DNA of 64,000 nucleotides from the NCBI RefSeq assembly GCF_006494715.1, contig NZ_CP041151.1, positions 4,002,223 to 4,066,222 of the forward strand, given 5' to 3'. Source of the stretch: Shewanella sp. SNU WT4. GTDB taxonomy: Bacteria; Pseudomonadota; Gammaproteobacteria; Enterobacterales; Shewanellaceae. A program made the translations under genes and the position numbers. Shown here in pieces: positions 39,419 through 49,078 of the stretch; within the stretch, counting starts at the first letter, position 1, and every line of letters starts with the position of its first letter. Under the pieces are notes generated by a model, which ran no database searches, was not told the origin of the DNA, and worked only from the letters and a program-made list of their open reading frames with translations.

Positions 39419-39534
39419 GCTGCCTTAAATTTAGCCGCTAAAAGAGTGATCTGCTTAACAGCCACTAATGCTCTGGCTATACCTTAGCAGCTATCCATGG
39501 TTCGATAGGTCATCAAGTTGCAATGGAGCCTTCG

Positions 39535-40104
39535 ATGAGCCAAAAAACAATAATGAACATGAAAACGACTCAAGCCACGACTATCGCCAGCCTGCTATTA
39601 TCCAGTGTACTAGTTTCCCCATTAGCTCTGGCCAACAGTGGGTGCGGATTCAATGATCAAGAGCAAGACCTATTTGCCATTTGCGCCGAGGAGCAAGACG
39701 AAGTGATTTTAACCGGAGATGTTAGCCCACAAGCCTTAATGGCGTTAGATGATTTTAGCCATGAGCAAAGCTATCAAGCCGACGCCAACGCGTTAGCGGC
39801 ATTAAAAGCCATTGATAAGCCGACTGAAGTTATCGTGATTATTGGCACTTGGTGTCCAGATTGCCACCGCGAAACACCGCGATTCATTGAATTAATGGCA
39901 GCAGTCAATAACCCCAACATTAGCGTGCGTTATTTAGGGGTTGATAGACAAAAACAAGATCCCGATGGTCTGAGCGGTCAATATGAATTTAGCCGCATTC
40001 CGACCTTTATTATCCAGCAGGATAATAATGAAATCGGCCGCATTATTGAGCGTCCACAAGTGAGCCTTGAGCAAGATCTAGTGGCGATAGTCAATAAAGC
40101 CTAG
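39535..40104 (+). CDS. Exported thioredoxin-like protein
   Basis: 189 residues from ATG 39535, preferred for a GGAG ribosome-binding site six bases upstream; an internal MKTTQ could be the true start of the signal peptide. Signal peptide ending about ALA-NSG. The redox site CPDC in IGTWCPDCHRE lies at about 107-117 and cis-Pro in RIPTFII follows. Two more Cys (SGCGFND and ICAEE) precede the domain. Likely periplasmic thiol-disulfide protein; substrate unknown. Monocistronic. Confidence 0.8.
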   Translation: MSQKTIMNMKTTQATTIASLLLSSVLVSPLALANSGCGFNDQEQDLFAICAEEQDEVILTGDVSPQALMALDDFSHEQSYQADANALAALKAIDKPTEVIVIIGTWCPDCHRETPRFIELMAAVNNPNISVRYLGVDRQKQDPDGLSGQYEFSRIPTFIIQQDNNEIGRIIERPQVSLEQDLVAIVNKA

Positions 40105-40172
40105 TGACAATAAGTGCCTGCAACTAATGCAACTAGCAACTAGCAACTAACGACTCAACAAAAATGACGCAC

Positions 40173-40198
40173 AAAAAAGCCAGAGCATGCTCTGGCTT
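40173..40198 (-). terminator. Intrinsic terminator, probably of gppA, cut off by the IS
   Basis: Perfect 22-base palindrome at 40177-40198 (AAGCCAGAGCA and its complement) with an A-tract at 40173-40178 that gives a T-run only on the minus strand. The minus-strand gene it should serve, gppA, ends at 41521, and the IS110-type element lies exactly between. A weaker effect on the plus-strand thioredoxin gene is possible. Confidence 0.75.
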
Positions 40199-40204
40199 AA
40201 TTAG

Positions 40205-40216
40205 ATGGTCCGCCTC
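40205..40216 (+). repeat. Left subterminal inverted repeat of the IS110-type element
   Basis: ATGGTCCGCCTC, exact complement of 41490-41501. Immediately inside it lies a compact palindrome CCCTAAGC/GCTTAGGG (40219-40237, 3-base loop). Confidence 0.85.
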
Positions 40217-40263
40217 ACCCCTAAGCTAAGCTTAGGGTTAGGCAAACAAAGAGGCGAACCATC

Positions 40264-41280
40264 ATGTCTACTATTAAAGTAATTGGGATCGATTTAGGCA
40301 AATCTTCTTTTCATCTTGTTGCTCATGACTATAGCGGTCGAGAGCAATTTCGAAAGCATTTATCTCGCGCAAAACTTATTGAGTTTTTAGCTCAAATACC
40401 CGCAACAATCATAGCTATGGAGTCATGTGGTGGCTCACATTGGCTCGCTCGAAAGTGCCAGTCTTTTGGGCACGAAGTTAAACTCATTCCTCCGCAGTAC
40501 GTTAAACCTTACGTTAAAACTAATAAAAATGATTACATCGATGCTGATGCAATAGCGGAAGCATCAACACGCCCATCGATGCGCTTTGTTGGTGTTAAAA
40601 CTGAAACTGCTCAGGTTATCTCAGTGATCCAACGTATTCGTTCTAGTTACGTAAAAGAGCGTACCGCGTGCATGTCCCGTATTGGAGCTATCTTGCTTGA
40701 ATTTGGTATGAGCTTCCCTAAAGGGCATAGCAAGATGAAGAGCCTATTTCAATGGCTTGCTTATAGTAAAGAATCTATTCCTCAGATGTTAATGCAGGAG
40801 TTGATTGAGCATCACGAATACTATTTACAGCTTAATGAGCGTATTGCAGGTCAAGATAACAAGCTGAAACAGCTTGTCGAGCAAAATGAAGATGCTCAAC
40901 TGCTTAAATCTATCCCAGGTGTGGGAAATTTAACCGCGAATCAGTGTTTAGCGGATATCTCCGATGTGGGTCACTTTAAAAATGGACGACAGTTAGCCGC
41001 CTGGATAGGGCTTGTCCCACATCAATACTCAACTGGCGGCAAAACCACGCTTTTGGGGATAAGTAAGCGCGGCAACAAAGCGTTGAGGACGTTATTCATC
41101 CATGGTGCACGGTCGATTTTATCAAGGCCAGAGGTCGCAGTCGCTGTTTTTGGTGAATGGATTTTGGAGTTAAGAGCCAGAAAGCCATTTAACGTAGCGG
41201 TTGTCGCTTTGGCGAATAAGTTAGTGCGGATAGCGTGGTCAGTGTTATCGACCAAGCAAGCATTTGAAGTAAGAGTTTAA
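40264..41280 (+). CDS. IS110-family DEDD transposase
   Basis: 338 residues. N-terminal RuvC-like DEDD domain with D10 (VIGIDLGKSS), E53 (AMESCGG) and D90/D93 (KNDYIDADAIAEA); central coiled-coil region; C-terminal Tnp_20 domain with a helix-hairpin-helix LKSIPGVGNLTA and the serine-bearing HQYSTGGKTTLLGISKRGNKALR segment (quoted as HQYSTGGK and GISKRGNKALR). The family recombines DNA with an RNA that guides target choice. Intact, so the element may be active. Codon use and base composition look slightly more AT-rich than the neighbours. Confidence 0.93.
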   Translation: MSTIKVIGIDLGKSSFHLVAHDYSGREQFRKHLSRAKLIEFLAQIPATIIAMESCGGSHWLARKCQSFGHEVKLIPPQYVKPYVKTNKNDYIDADAIAEASTRPSMRFVGVKTETAQVISVIQRIRSSYVKERTACMSRIGAILLEFGMSFPKGHSKMKSLFQWLAYSKESIPQMLMQELIEHHEYYLQLNERIAGQDNKLKQLVEQNEDAQLLKSIPGVGNLTANQCLADISDVGHFKNGRQLAAWIGLVPHQYSTGGKTTLLGISKRGNKALRTLFIHGARSILSRPEVAVAVFGEWILELRARKPFNVAVVALANKLVRIAWSVLSTKQAFEVRV

Positions 41281-41501
41281 GCCGAGTTTGCAGATGATAA
41301 AAAAGATGGCAGAACGGTCAGACCACTAGATTGAAGACCTGACAAAAAAACAGCAACGCAGTATGCTTTGGGCTTTTTGAGGACAATCTAGCGCGGAACT
41401 CATCGTGGAGCGGGTGGTAGCACCTAATGAAGACTCCGAATACATTAGCGCAAACCAACCTCGTTATCGAAAATATCATTTGCAATAACGAGGCGGACCA
41501 T
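41281..41501 (+). ncRNA. Candidate bridge/seek RNA region of the IS110-type element
   Basis: The 220-base right end is non-coding and holds three inverted repeats: CTAGATTG/CAATCTAG (41326-41333 and 41384-41391, enclosing 50 bases), CTAATG/CATTAG (41424-41429 and 41443-41448) and CCTCGTTAT/ATAACGAGG (41459-41467 and 41485-41493). IS1111-type elements are known to encode their guide RNA in this place. Inside the first loop, ATGCTTTGGGCTT (41363-41375) resembles the left flank ATGCTCTGGCTT (40187-40198). Transcription and processing are inferred only. Confidence 0.5.
41490..41501 (+). repeat. Right subterminal inverted repeat of the IS110-type element
   Basis: GAGGCGGACCAT, exact complement of the left repeat at 40205-40216. 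Confidence 0.85.
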
Positions 41502-41520
41502 ACATTTTTATGCGGAAATA

Positions 41521-42438
41521 TTAGTCATCTAACAAACGATCGGCCAATAACTGCAACACCCCTTCGCGCAAAGCGCCGCCAGAAAGATGCAGTTTTTCCA
41601 GCCCTAAGATGTTGAATAATGCCAGTAAGATAGCAACCCCTGCGGCAAACGTCGGCGCACGTTCAGGATTCAAACCACGGATATTACTCAAGTGACTATC
41701 AGAGGCCGCTAAGATTTCTTGCTGCAAACTGACTAACACTTCCCGAGTAATAAGCTGAGGTACTTCACGGTGCGCCAATAATTCAATCACAGATTGCACT
41801 GAACCAGAAGCGCCAACCACACCATGCCAACCTAGCTCTTTGAGGCGCGCCTTATCACTGCCAAGAATTTCTTCAACCGCCACAGCGGCATCGTCAAAAT
41901 CTTGCAACTGATAAGGGCTATCGGCAAAAAAGCGTCGGGTAAACGTAACGCAGCCAAAACCGACACTGCCTTTAAACAGCACTTCTTGACCTTCGCCCAC
42001 AATAAATTCAGTGCTGGCGCCACCAATATCAAGCACTAAACGGCGACCATAACCTTTAGTATTGGCCACCATCCCTTGATAAATGAGCTCAGCTTCACGC
42101 ATGCCGGAAATCACTTCGATGGGATGGCCCAATAAAGGCTCAGCTTTAGCGCTGAAATCATCGGCATTATTAATGGTTCTTAACGTCGCGGTCGCCACTA
42201 CGGCGACATTGCCGTGGGGCACTTGATGGTATTGCAGCATGTCACCAAACATAGCTAGGCAGTCCAGTCCCCGCTGCATGACTTCATCATTCAAGCGACC
42301 ATCAACCACGCCTTCAGCAAGGCGGACTTTACGCTTATATTTTGCAATCACCTGCGGCTGATGCCCACGGGTTCTTGCGACTAACATATTGAAACTGTTA
42401 GAACCCAAAGTAATAGCAGCGTATAAATCAACTCGCAT
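41521..42438 (-). CDS. gppA: GppA/Ppx-family phosphatase
   Basis: 305 residues from the ATG at 42438 (MRVDLYAAITLGSNSFNML, the family start); the open frame upstream overlaps rhlB and is not credible. Sugar-kinase/Hsp70-fold phosphatase with phosphate loop ITLGSNSFNM, DIGGASTEFIVG and GASGSVQS. E. coli GppA is about 500 residues; this one lacks the C-terminal HD-type domain. It hydrolyses pppGpp to ppGpp and/or polyphosphate; which, cannot be read. Follows rhlB by eight bases, the same pairing as in E. coli. The IS110-type element now separates it from its terminator. Confidence 0.85.
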   Translation of the reverse strand: MRVDLYAAITLGSNSFNMLVARTRGHQPQVIAKYKRKVRLAEGVVDGRLNDEVMQRGLDCLAMFGDMLQYHQVPHGNVAVVATATLRTINNADDFSAKAEPLLGHPIEVISGMREAELIYQGMVANTKGYGRRLVLDIGGASTEFIVGEGQEVLFKGSVGFGCVTFTRRFFADSPYQLQDFDDAAVAVEEILGSDKARLKELGWHGVVGASGSVQSVIELLAHREVPQLITREVLVSLQQEILAASDSHLSNIRGLNPERAPTFAAGVAILLALFNILGLEKLHLSGGALREGVLQLLADRLLDD

Positions 42439-42445
42439 ATGGAGA

Positions 42446-43747
42446 TTAAGCCCTACGTTGGCGGGTGTGACTGTTACGATTGCGAGGACTCGCTCCTCGT
42501 GGGGCACTATTGCGATCCCGCGACGTGCGTGGGTTCGGATGCTTACGATGAATGGCCACAGGCGGCGCGATATCATCTAACAGTGCTTCTCTATCGTATT
42601 CGCTCACCGGTATTTGATGGCTAATGTACTCTTCAATGGCAGGTAAATTAAGCGCATATTCTTCACAGGCAAAACTCACAGACACACCTTTTTGACCGGC
42701 GCGACCTGTACGACCAATACGGTGCACATAATCTTCGCAATCATCAGGTAAATCATAGTTGTAGACGTGTGACACATCAGAGATATGTAAGCCGCGCGCC
42801 GCAACATCGGTGGCTACTAACAGATCTAATTGACCTTCGGTAAACTGCTCAAGAATTTTAAGACGTTTCTTTTGTGGAACATCGCCGGTTAATAAGCCAA
42901 CTCTGTGACCATCACCTTCTAATGCAGCCCACAATTTTTCACACATGTGTTTAGTGTTAGCGAATACAATCGCTTTTTCAGGCCAATCTTCTTCAATCAA
43001 GCTCTGTAATAAACGACTCTTATCTTCCATTGATGGATAGAAGATTTCTTCTTTAATATTTTTAGAGGTTTTTTCTAACGGAGCAATTTCAACTTTTTGC
43101 GGATCATTCATATGATCATACGCTAACTCCTGTACTTTCATCGACAAAGTAGCAGAGAACAGCATATTCAAACGGGTATTAGCATCCGGCATACGTCTAA
43201 ATAAGAAACGGATATCTTTAATAAAGCCCAGATCAAACATACGATCGGCTTCATCTAATACTACCGCTTGAATGCAGCTCAGGTTAATCACCCCTTGACG
43301 CACAAAATCAATAATCCGGCCAGTGGTGCCAATTAATACATCAACGCCCTGATTTAATACGTTTAATTGCGCATCATAACCTTCGCCACCATAAATAATC
43401 GCCGTTTTCAGGCCGGTGTGCTTGCTCAATAAATTGGCATCTTTAGCAATCTGAATCGCTAATTCGCGAGTCGGTGCCATGATAATGGCACGAGGTTGAT
43501 TGGTTTGACGACCTTCAACATCGGCAACCGTCAATAAGTGGTTAAAGGTAGCCACTAAAAACGCCATTGTCTTACCAGTACCTGTTTGTGCTTGACCGGC
43601 AAGATCGTGATGATTCAGTAAGATAGGTAATGACATTGCCTGAATTGGCGTACAAAATTCGAAGCCGTTTTCATTTAACGCTTCCAGCACTTGTGGGTGC
43701 AAAGGCAAATTGGCAAATTTTTGTGTAGATAAATGTGTTTCGCTCAT
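42446..43747 (-). CDS. rhlB: ATP-dependent RNA helicase RhlB
   Basis: 433 residues, DEAD-box. Q-motif ([12 protein letters not shown]), Walker A AQTGTGKT at about 53-60, DEAD ([14 protein letters not shown]), SAT (FSATLS), [11 protein letters not shown] and HRIGRTGR, with a basic Arg/Asn/Ser-rich tail. RhlB unwinds RNA in the RNase E degradosome. Divergent from trxA and upstream of gppA, as in E. coli (rhlB-gppA, trxA, rho). Confidence 0.95.
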   Translation of the reverse strand: MSETHLSTQKFANLPLHPQVLEALNENGFEFCTPIQAMSLPILLNHHDLAGQAQTGTGKTMAFLVATFNHLLTVADVEGRQTNQPRAIIMAPTRELAIQIAKDANLLSKHTGLKTAIIYGGEGYDAQLNVLNQGVDVLIGTTGRIIDFVRQGVINLSCIQAVVLDEADRMFDLGFIKDIRFLFRRMPDANTRLNMLFSATLSMKVQELAYDHMNDPQKVEIAPLEKTSKNIKEEIFYPSMEDKSRLLQSLIEEDWPEKAIVFANTKHMCEKLWAALEGDGHRVGLLTGDVPQKKRLKILEQFTEGQLDLLVATDVAARGLHISDVSHVYNYDLPDDCEDYVHRIGRTGRAGQKGVSVSFACEEYALNLPAIEEYISHQIPVSEYDREALLDDIAPPVAIHRKHPNPRTSRDRNSAPRGASPRNRNSHTRQRRA

Positions 43748-43899
43748 AGCGGCATTTTACCTGTTGGGGTTGCAATAAGATACTTGATCGTTTGAAATAG
43801 CGGCAAGTAAAAACGGTCACTTGAAAATCCGTAATTTGTCCCCAATATACAGCGTAAGCCATTAACAAACCAGCAATGGCAACCAAACTGGAGAATATC

Positions 43900-44226
43900 A
43901 TGAGCGATAAAATTATTACCCTGAGCGACGACAGCTTCGAAAACGACGTATTAAAGTCAGAATTACCAATTCTGGTCGATTTTTGGGCTGAATGGTGTGG
44001 TCCTTGTAAGATGATAGCTCCCATCCTTGACGACGTTGCCGGTGAGTACCAAGGTAAACTTGTTATCGGTAAATTAAACGTCGATCAAAATAGCGTATCA
44101 CCTGCGAAATATGGTGTACGTGGTATCCCTACTTTACTGTTATTTAAAGCAGGCGAATTAGTAGCGACTAAAGTTGGTGCTTTATCTAAAACTCAATTAA
44201 AAGAGTTTATTGACGCTCAAATTTAA
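43900..44226 (+). CDS. trxA: Thioredoxin 1
   Basis: 108 residues from ATG 43900 with GGAG six bases upstream. Active site WCGPCK at about 31-36, cis-Pro in RGIPTLLLF, normal length. Cytoplasmic disulfide reductase, reduced by thioredoxin reductase. Lies between rhlB and rho as in E. coli. Confidence 0.97.
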   Translation: MSDKIITLSDDSFENDVLKSELPILVDFWAEWCGPCKMIAPILDDVAGEYQGKLVIGKLNVDQNSVSPAKYGVRGIPTLLLFKAGELVATKVGALSKTQLKEFIDAQI

Positions 44227-44234
44227 TCCAAATT

Positions 44235-44264
44235 AAGGTTGGCGATCACAAAATCGCCAACCTT
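44235..44264 (+). terminator. Hairpin after trxA
   Basis: Perfect 12-base-pair stem AAGGTTGGCGAT (44235-44246)/ATCGCCAACCTT (44253-44264) eight bases after the trxA stop codon. There is no T-run, so it may act as a weak terminator or protect the mRNA end. Confidence 0.6.
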
Positions 44265-44358
44265 GGACATGGCGACGCTGTTAATTCATAAAATTGTGTC
44301 GTCATGCTCGCAAATATCTGGACGCTGCAACGCTATGGTGCTACTTTAATAACCAGAT

Positions 44359-44412
44359 AACATATTTTCACCTCTCGCTGTTCAATCACACTCATTGCAT
44401 CCACTCGAACTA
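44359..44412 (+). promoter_or_regulatory. C-rich, G-poor rho leader (candidate rut site)
   Basis: The 5' leader of rho contains a stretch (about 44359-44412) with many C and very few G residues and no obvious hairpin, the kind of RNA Rho loads on. E. coli rho is known to be autoregulated by Rho-dependent termination in its leader. Supported here only by composition and position. Confidence 0.35.
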
Positions 44413-44457
44413 GATTGAGCGCGGTAAGCTCTGTCGCGTACAACAAGACCCATCAAG

Positions 44458-45723
44458 ATGAATTTAACTGAATTAAAAGATACACCGATTTCTGAATTAG
44501 TCTCCTTAGCTGATAGCATGAACCTAGAAAATATGGCTCGTGCACGTAAGCAAGATATCATTTTCTCTATCCTGAAAGCCCATGCCAAAAGTGGGGAAGA
44601 TATTTTCGGTGGTGGTGTTCTTGAAATCCTCCAAGATGGCTTTGGTTTCCTGCGCAGTTCCGACGGATCTTATTTAGCTGGCCCAGATGACATTTATGTT
44701 TCGCCAAGCCAAATCCGTCGCTTTAATATGCGAACCGGTGATACCATTGTTGGTAAAATCCGACCGCCTAAAGAAGGCGAGCGTTATTTCGCACTGCTGA
44801 AAGTCAATGAAGTTAACTACGATAAGCCTGAAAACTCTCGTAATAAAATCTTATTTGAAAACTTAACCCCTTTACATGCTGAAGAACGTATTCGCATGGA
44901 GCGTGGTAACGGTTCAACTGAAGATATTACCGCCCGAATTTTAGATTTATGCTCACCTACCGGTAAAGGTCAACGTGGTTTGATCGTGGCTCCTCCTAAA
45001 GCCGGTAAAACCATGCTGCTGCAAAACATTGCTCAGTCAATCAGCTACAACAATCCAGAAGTGGTATTGATGGTATTGCTGATCGACGAACGTCCTGAAG
45101 AAGTAACTGAAATGCAACGCCTTGTTAAAGGTGAAGTTATTGCTTCTACGTTTGATGAGCCAGCCAGCCGCCATGTACAAGTGGCCGAAATGGTGATTGA
45201 AAAAGCTAAGCGTTTAGTTGAACACAAGAAAGACGTAGTTATCTTATTAGATTCTATTACTCGTCTGGCCCGTGCTTATAACACTGTTATTCCATCATCA
45301 GGCAAGGTTCTGACTGGTGGTGTTGATGCTAACGCCCTACACCGTCCAAAGCGTTTCTTTGGTGCGGCGCGTAACATTGAACATGGCGGCAGCTTAACTA
45401 TTATCGCAACCGCTCTGGTAGACACAGGTTCTAAGATGGACGAAGTGATCTACGAAGAATTTAAAGGTACAGGTAACCAAGAGTTACACCTGTCTCGCAA
45501 AGCGGCTGAAAAGCGCGTATTCCCAGCGATTGACTTCAACCGCAGTGGCACTCGTCGTGAAGAGAAATTAACCACGTCTGATGAATTACAAAAGATGTGG
45601 ATCCTGCGTAAAATCTTGAATCCTATGGATGAAGTAAACGCGATGGAATTCTTAATCGATAAATTAGCTATGACTAAGACCAATGAAGAATTCTTTACCG
45701 CGATGAAACGCGCTAAGTCTTAA
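44458..45723 (+). CDS. rho: Transcription termination factor Rho
   Basis: 421 residues. N-terminal helical SAP-like domain ([19 protein letters not shown]), cold-shock-type RNA-binding fold with [15 protein letters not shown], Walker [11 protein letters not shown] at about 177-186, Walker [17 protein letters not shown], arginine finger and R-loop [13 protein letters not shown]. Hexameric RNA helicase that ends transcription. Monocistronic with a strong terminator. Confidence 0.98.
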   Translation: MNLTELKDTPISELVSLADSMNLENMARARKQDIIFSILKAHAKSGEDIFGGGVLEILQDGFGFLRSSDGSYLAGPDDIYVSPSQIRRFNMRTGDTIVGKIRPPKEGERYFALLKVNEVNYDKPENSRNKILFENLTPLHAEERIRMERGNGSTEDITARILDLCSPTGKGQRGLIVAPPKAGKTMLLQNIAQSISYNNPEVVLMVLLIDERPEEVTEMQRLVKGEVIASTFDEPASRHVQVAEMVIEKAKRLVEHKKDVVILLDSITRLARAYNTVIPSSGKVLTGGVDANALHRPKRFFGAARNIEHGGSLTIIATALVDTGSKMDEVIYEEFKGTGNQELHLSRKAAEKRVFPAIDFNRSGTRREEKLTTSDELQKMWILRKILNPMDEVNAMEFLIDKLAMTKTNEEFFTAMKRAKS

Positions 45724-45749
45724 TCATTCGCTGACGTCTGATGCCAATC

Positions 45750-45776
45750 AAGCCACCTACTCGGTGGCTTTTTTAT
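45750..45776 (+). terminator. Intrinsic terminator of rho
   Basis: Stem AGCCACC (45751-45757)/GGTGGCT (45763-45769), then TTTTTATT. About 27 bases after the rho stop codon. Confidence 0.9.
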
Positions 45777-46015
45777 TATCTACATACGGCGATTTAATTT
45801 AAGCCACAACCTAATTTAAACCACGACTGAATTTAAGCGACACTCTTATTCAAACCATTATTCTCTTATTGCGGCAAGCAACTCCAACACTTAAGCACGC
45901 ATTAGCGCTTAAGTTACCCATCTAAGCGCTAAAATGCGGCATTTGTCGCCTGCTACCCTAGGTTTGTATTAGAATAGAGGTTTTCGTCAAATGACTCGCC
46001 ACAGGGGCAAACAAT

Positions 46016-46897
46016 ATGGCCTGGATCCAACTGCGCATCCACACCGGCAAACAAGAAGCCGAATTACTTAGTGATTTACTTATGGAGCTAGGTTCTGTCT
46101 CCATCACTTTTGAAGATGGACAGGATGAGCCAATTTTTGAACCTAAGCTGGGTGAAACCCCACTGTGGAGCGATACGGTAGTCATCGCCTTATTCGATGC
46201 CGCTATGGATTTAGCGCCAGTCATCGACATGCTGAAAACCTTGCCTTATTTAGGCGAAAACTTCGCTCACAAAATTGAGCAAATTGAAGATAAAGACTGG
46301 GTGCGTGAATGGATGGAAAACTTCCACCCAATTCAATTTGGCCAGCGTCTGTGGATTTGCCCAAGCTGGCGTGAAATCCCTGACGAGAACGCCGTTAATG
46401 TGATTTTAGATCCAGGCTTAGCTTTCGGTACTGGTACCCATCCAACCACCGCCCTGTGTTTAGAATGGTTAGACAGCTTAACCCTGCAAGATAAAGACGT
46501 CATCGACTTTGGTTGTGGCTCAGGCATCTTAGCCGTTGCCGCCTTAAAACTCGGCGCTAAGGCAGTGACTGGCGTTGATATCGACTATCAAGCCATAGAC
46601 GCTTCTAAAGCCAACGCTGAGCGCAATGGCGTGGCTGATCAACTGGCGTTATACCTGCCAGAAGATCAACCTAATGGTTTAATGGCCGACGTACTGGTAG
46701 CTAACATCCTAGCAGGCCCACTGCGTGAATTAGCGCCACTGATTGCTGAAAAAGTAAGAACTGGCGGCGTGTTAGCCCTTTCTGGCCTGCTGCGTGAGCA
46801 AGCAGATGAAATTAGTGAATGTTACAGCCAGTGGTTCAACATGGATGAAGCTGTTCACAAAGAAGACTGGACACGCTTGACAGGTGTACGAAAATAA
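46016..46897 (+). CDS. prmA: Ribosomal protein L11 methyltransferase PrmA
   Basis: 293 residues. N-terminal substrate-recognition domain starting [16 protein letters not shown], then SAM-binding domain with [14 protein letters not shown], motif [19 protein letters not shown] (about 162-179), VDIDYQAI and ANILAGPL. Trimethylates L11 at several sites. The 292 bases upstream hold the rho terminator and no clear promoter. In many gammaproteobacteria prmA precedes dusB-fis, as here. Confidence 0.97.
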   Translation: MAWIQLRIHTGKQEAELLSDLLMELGSVSITFEDGQDEPIFEPKLGETPLWSDTVVIALFDAAMDLAPVIDMLKTLPYLGENFAHKIEQIEDKDWVREWMENFHPIQFGQRLWICPSWREIPDENAVNVILDPGLAFGTGTHPTTALCLEWLDSLTLQDKDVIDFGCGSGILAVAALKLGAKAVTGVDIDYQAIDASKANAERNGVADQLALYLPEDQPNGLMADVLVANILAGPLRELAPLIAEKVRTGGVLALSGLLREQADEISECYSQWFNMDEAVHKEDWTRLTGVRK

Positions 46898-46984
46898 CGC
46901 TCTAGCAACGCAACCCCGCGCCGCCATTGACTTCTGTCAATTAAATGTCAAGCAAAAAAGTTATTCCCAGGTTATTTATTAACC

Positions 46985-47020
46985 TTTCCTCGGCGCGGAA
47001 AAAGTCGTACTATAGCGCCC
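46985..47020 (+). promoter_or_regulatory. Candidate dusB-fis promoter with GC-rich discriminator
   Basis: TTTCCT (46985-46990), 17-base spacer, TACTAT (47008-47013), then AGCGCCCC. A weak -35 and a GC-rich discriminator are what is known for the stringently controlled fis promoter of E. coli. The start codon is 33 bases downstream with AAGGTGA as ribosome-binding site. Confidence 0.5.
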
Positions 47021-47045
47021 CTTTGAAGCGCAAGGTGATCTAACA

Positions 47046-48337
<1,292 letters not shown>

Positions 48338-48364
48338 GACTCTAAGTCTAAGCAATTGTCTAAG

Positions 48365-48398
48365 AACGGGTTTTTCAGCGATGAAAAGCCCGTTTTTG
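48365..48398 (+). terminator. Intrinsic terminator of dusB-fis
   Basis: Stem AACGGGTTTTTC (48365-48376)/GAAAAGCCCGTT (48383-48394, one G-U pair), then TTTG. Twenty-seven bases after the fis stop codon. Confidence 0.88.
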
Positions 48399-49069
48399 TT
48401 AATATGTACCCCAAGTTGTACACCAACCTAAACTATGAGCATAGTTAACAGCTGATGTCCTGACCTCACGCCTGCCTTAGCGCTGATGACACTTGTCGCA
48501 TCTATTCGCGCCAGCCTTAATCCACTTGCTCAGTAATTTCTGCGCTAATGTCCGACGACTCGGCATCAAAATGTTGCCAGTGTTGTATGGTGATATCGCG
48601 CACTTCACTACCTTGATAACAGGTGGCGTGATGCACGATAAAATCGCGGATGGCGTAGGCCAATGGTTTGTCGGTTAATAGCCAGATAGAGCGCATAATG
48701 CGGGTAAGGCGTAGTTGATTATGATCATGCCATTTAAGCCAAGCGCAGTTTTTCGGATTAATAGCGCGCGCTGCACTGATCTTACTGCCGCTGCGCTGCA
48801 TAGAATAATAAGCCAGTAAGCGATCAAGGTTTGCTAGGTGCGCAGCCTTTAGGGCGGGGTCTTGCTCAAAGGCGGCTATCGTCAACTCATTCACTAATGG
48901 CGCATGGCGATTAAAGCGGGTACCAGTATCAATGGGGAACAATAACTGAATAAACTTATGGTCATGCTCTAACCAAAAGTCATCATATTTCTGATAGGTA
49001 TCAATCAAATTACCTCGATTATCGGCAATTTCACTTTTAAAGAATTTTACGGTTAAGTCGGCATGTTGT

Positions 49070-49078
49070 TGTGTAGAT
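49070..49078 (+). repeat. Target-site duplication, left copy
   Basis: TGTGTAGAT, repeated exactly at 50467-50475 on the far side of the IS4-family element. Nine bases is typical for IS4-family insertions. Confidence 0.85.

Larger units (their letters stand above)
40198..41504 (+). mobile_element. IS110 family (IS1111-type) insertion sequence
   Basis: One transposase gene flanked by a 12-base subterminal inverted repeat, ATGGTCCGCCTC at 40205-40216 and its complement at 41490-41501. Subterminal repeats and a long 3' non-coding end are the marks of the IS1111 subgroup. Outer limits are estimated from the few bases such elements carry beyond the repeats and are accurate to several bases. No target duplication is seen, as expected for this family. 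It sits beside the palindromic terminator of gppA. Confidence 0.85.

Noticed and set aside
40130..40150. CAACTAG repeats near the IS110-type element
   Set aside because: Two and a half short copies, outside the inferred element, with no link to its ends.
42439..42576. 46-residue N-terminal extension of gppA
   Set aside because: It lies inside rhlB in another frame and does not match the family; the ATG at 42438 does.
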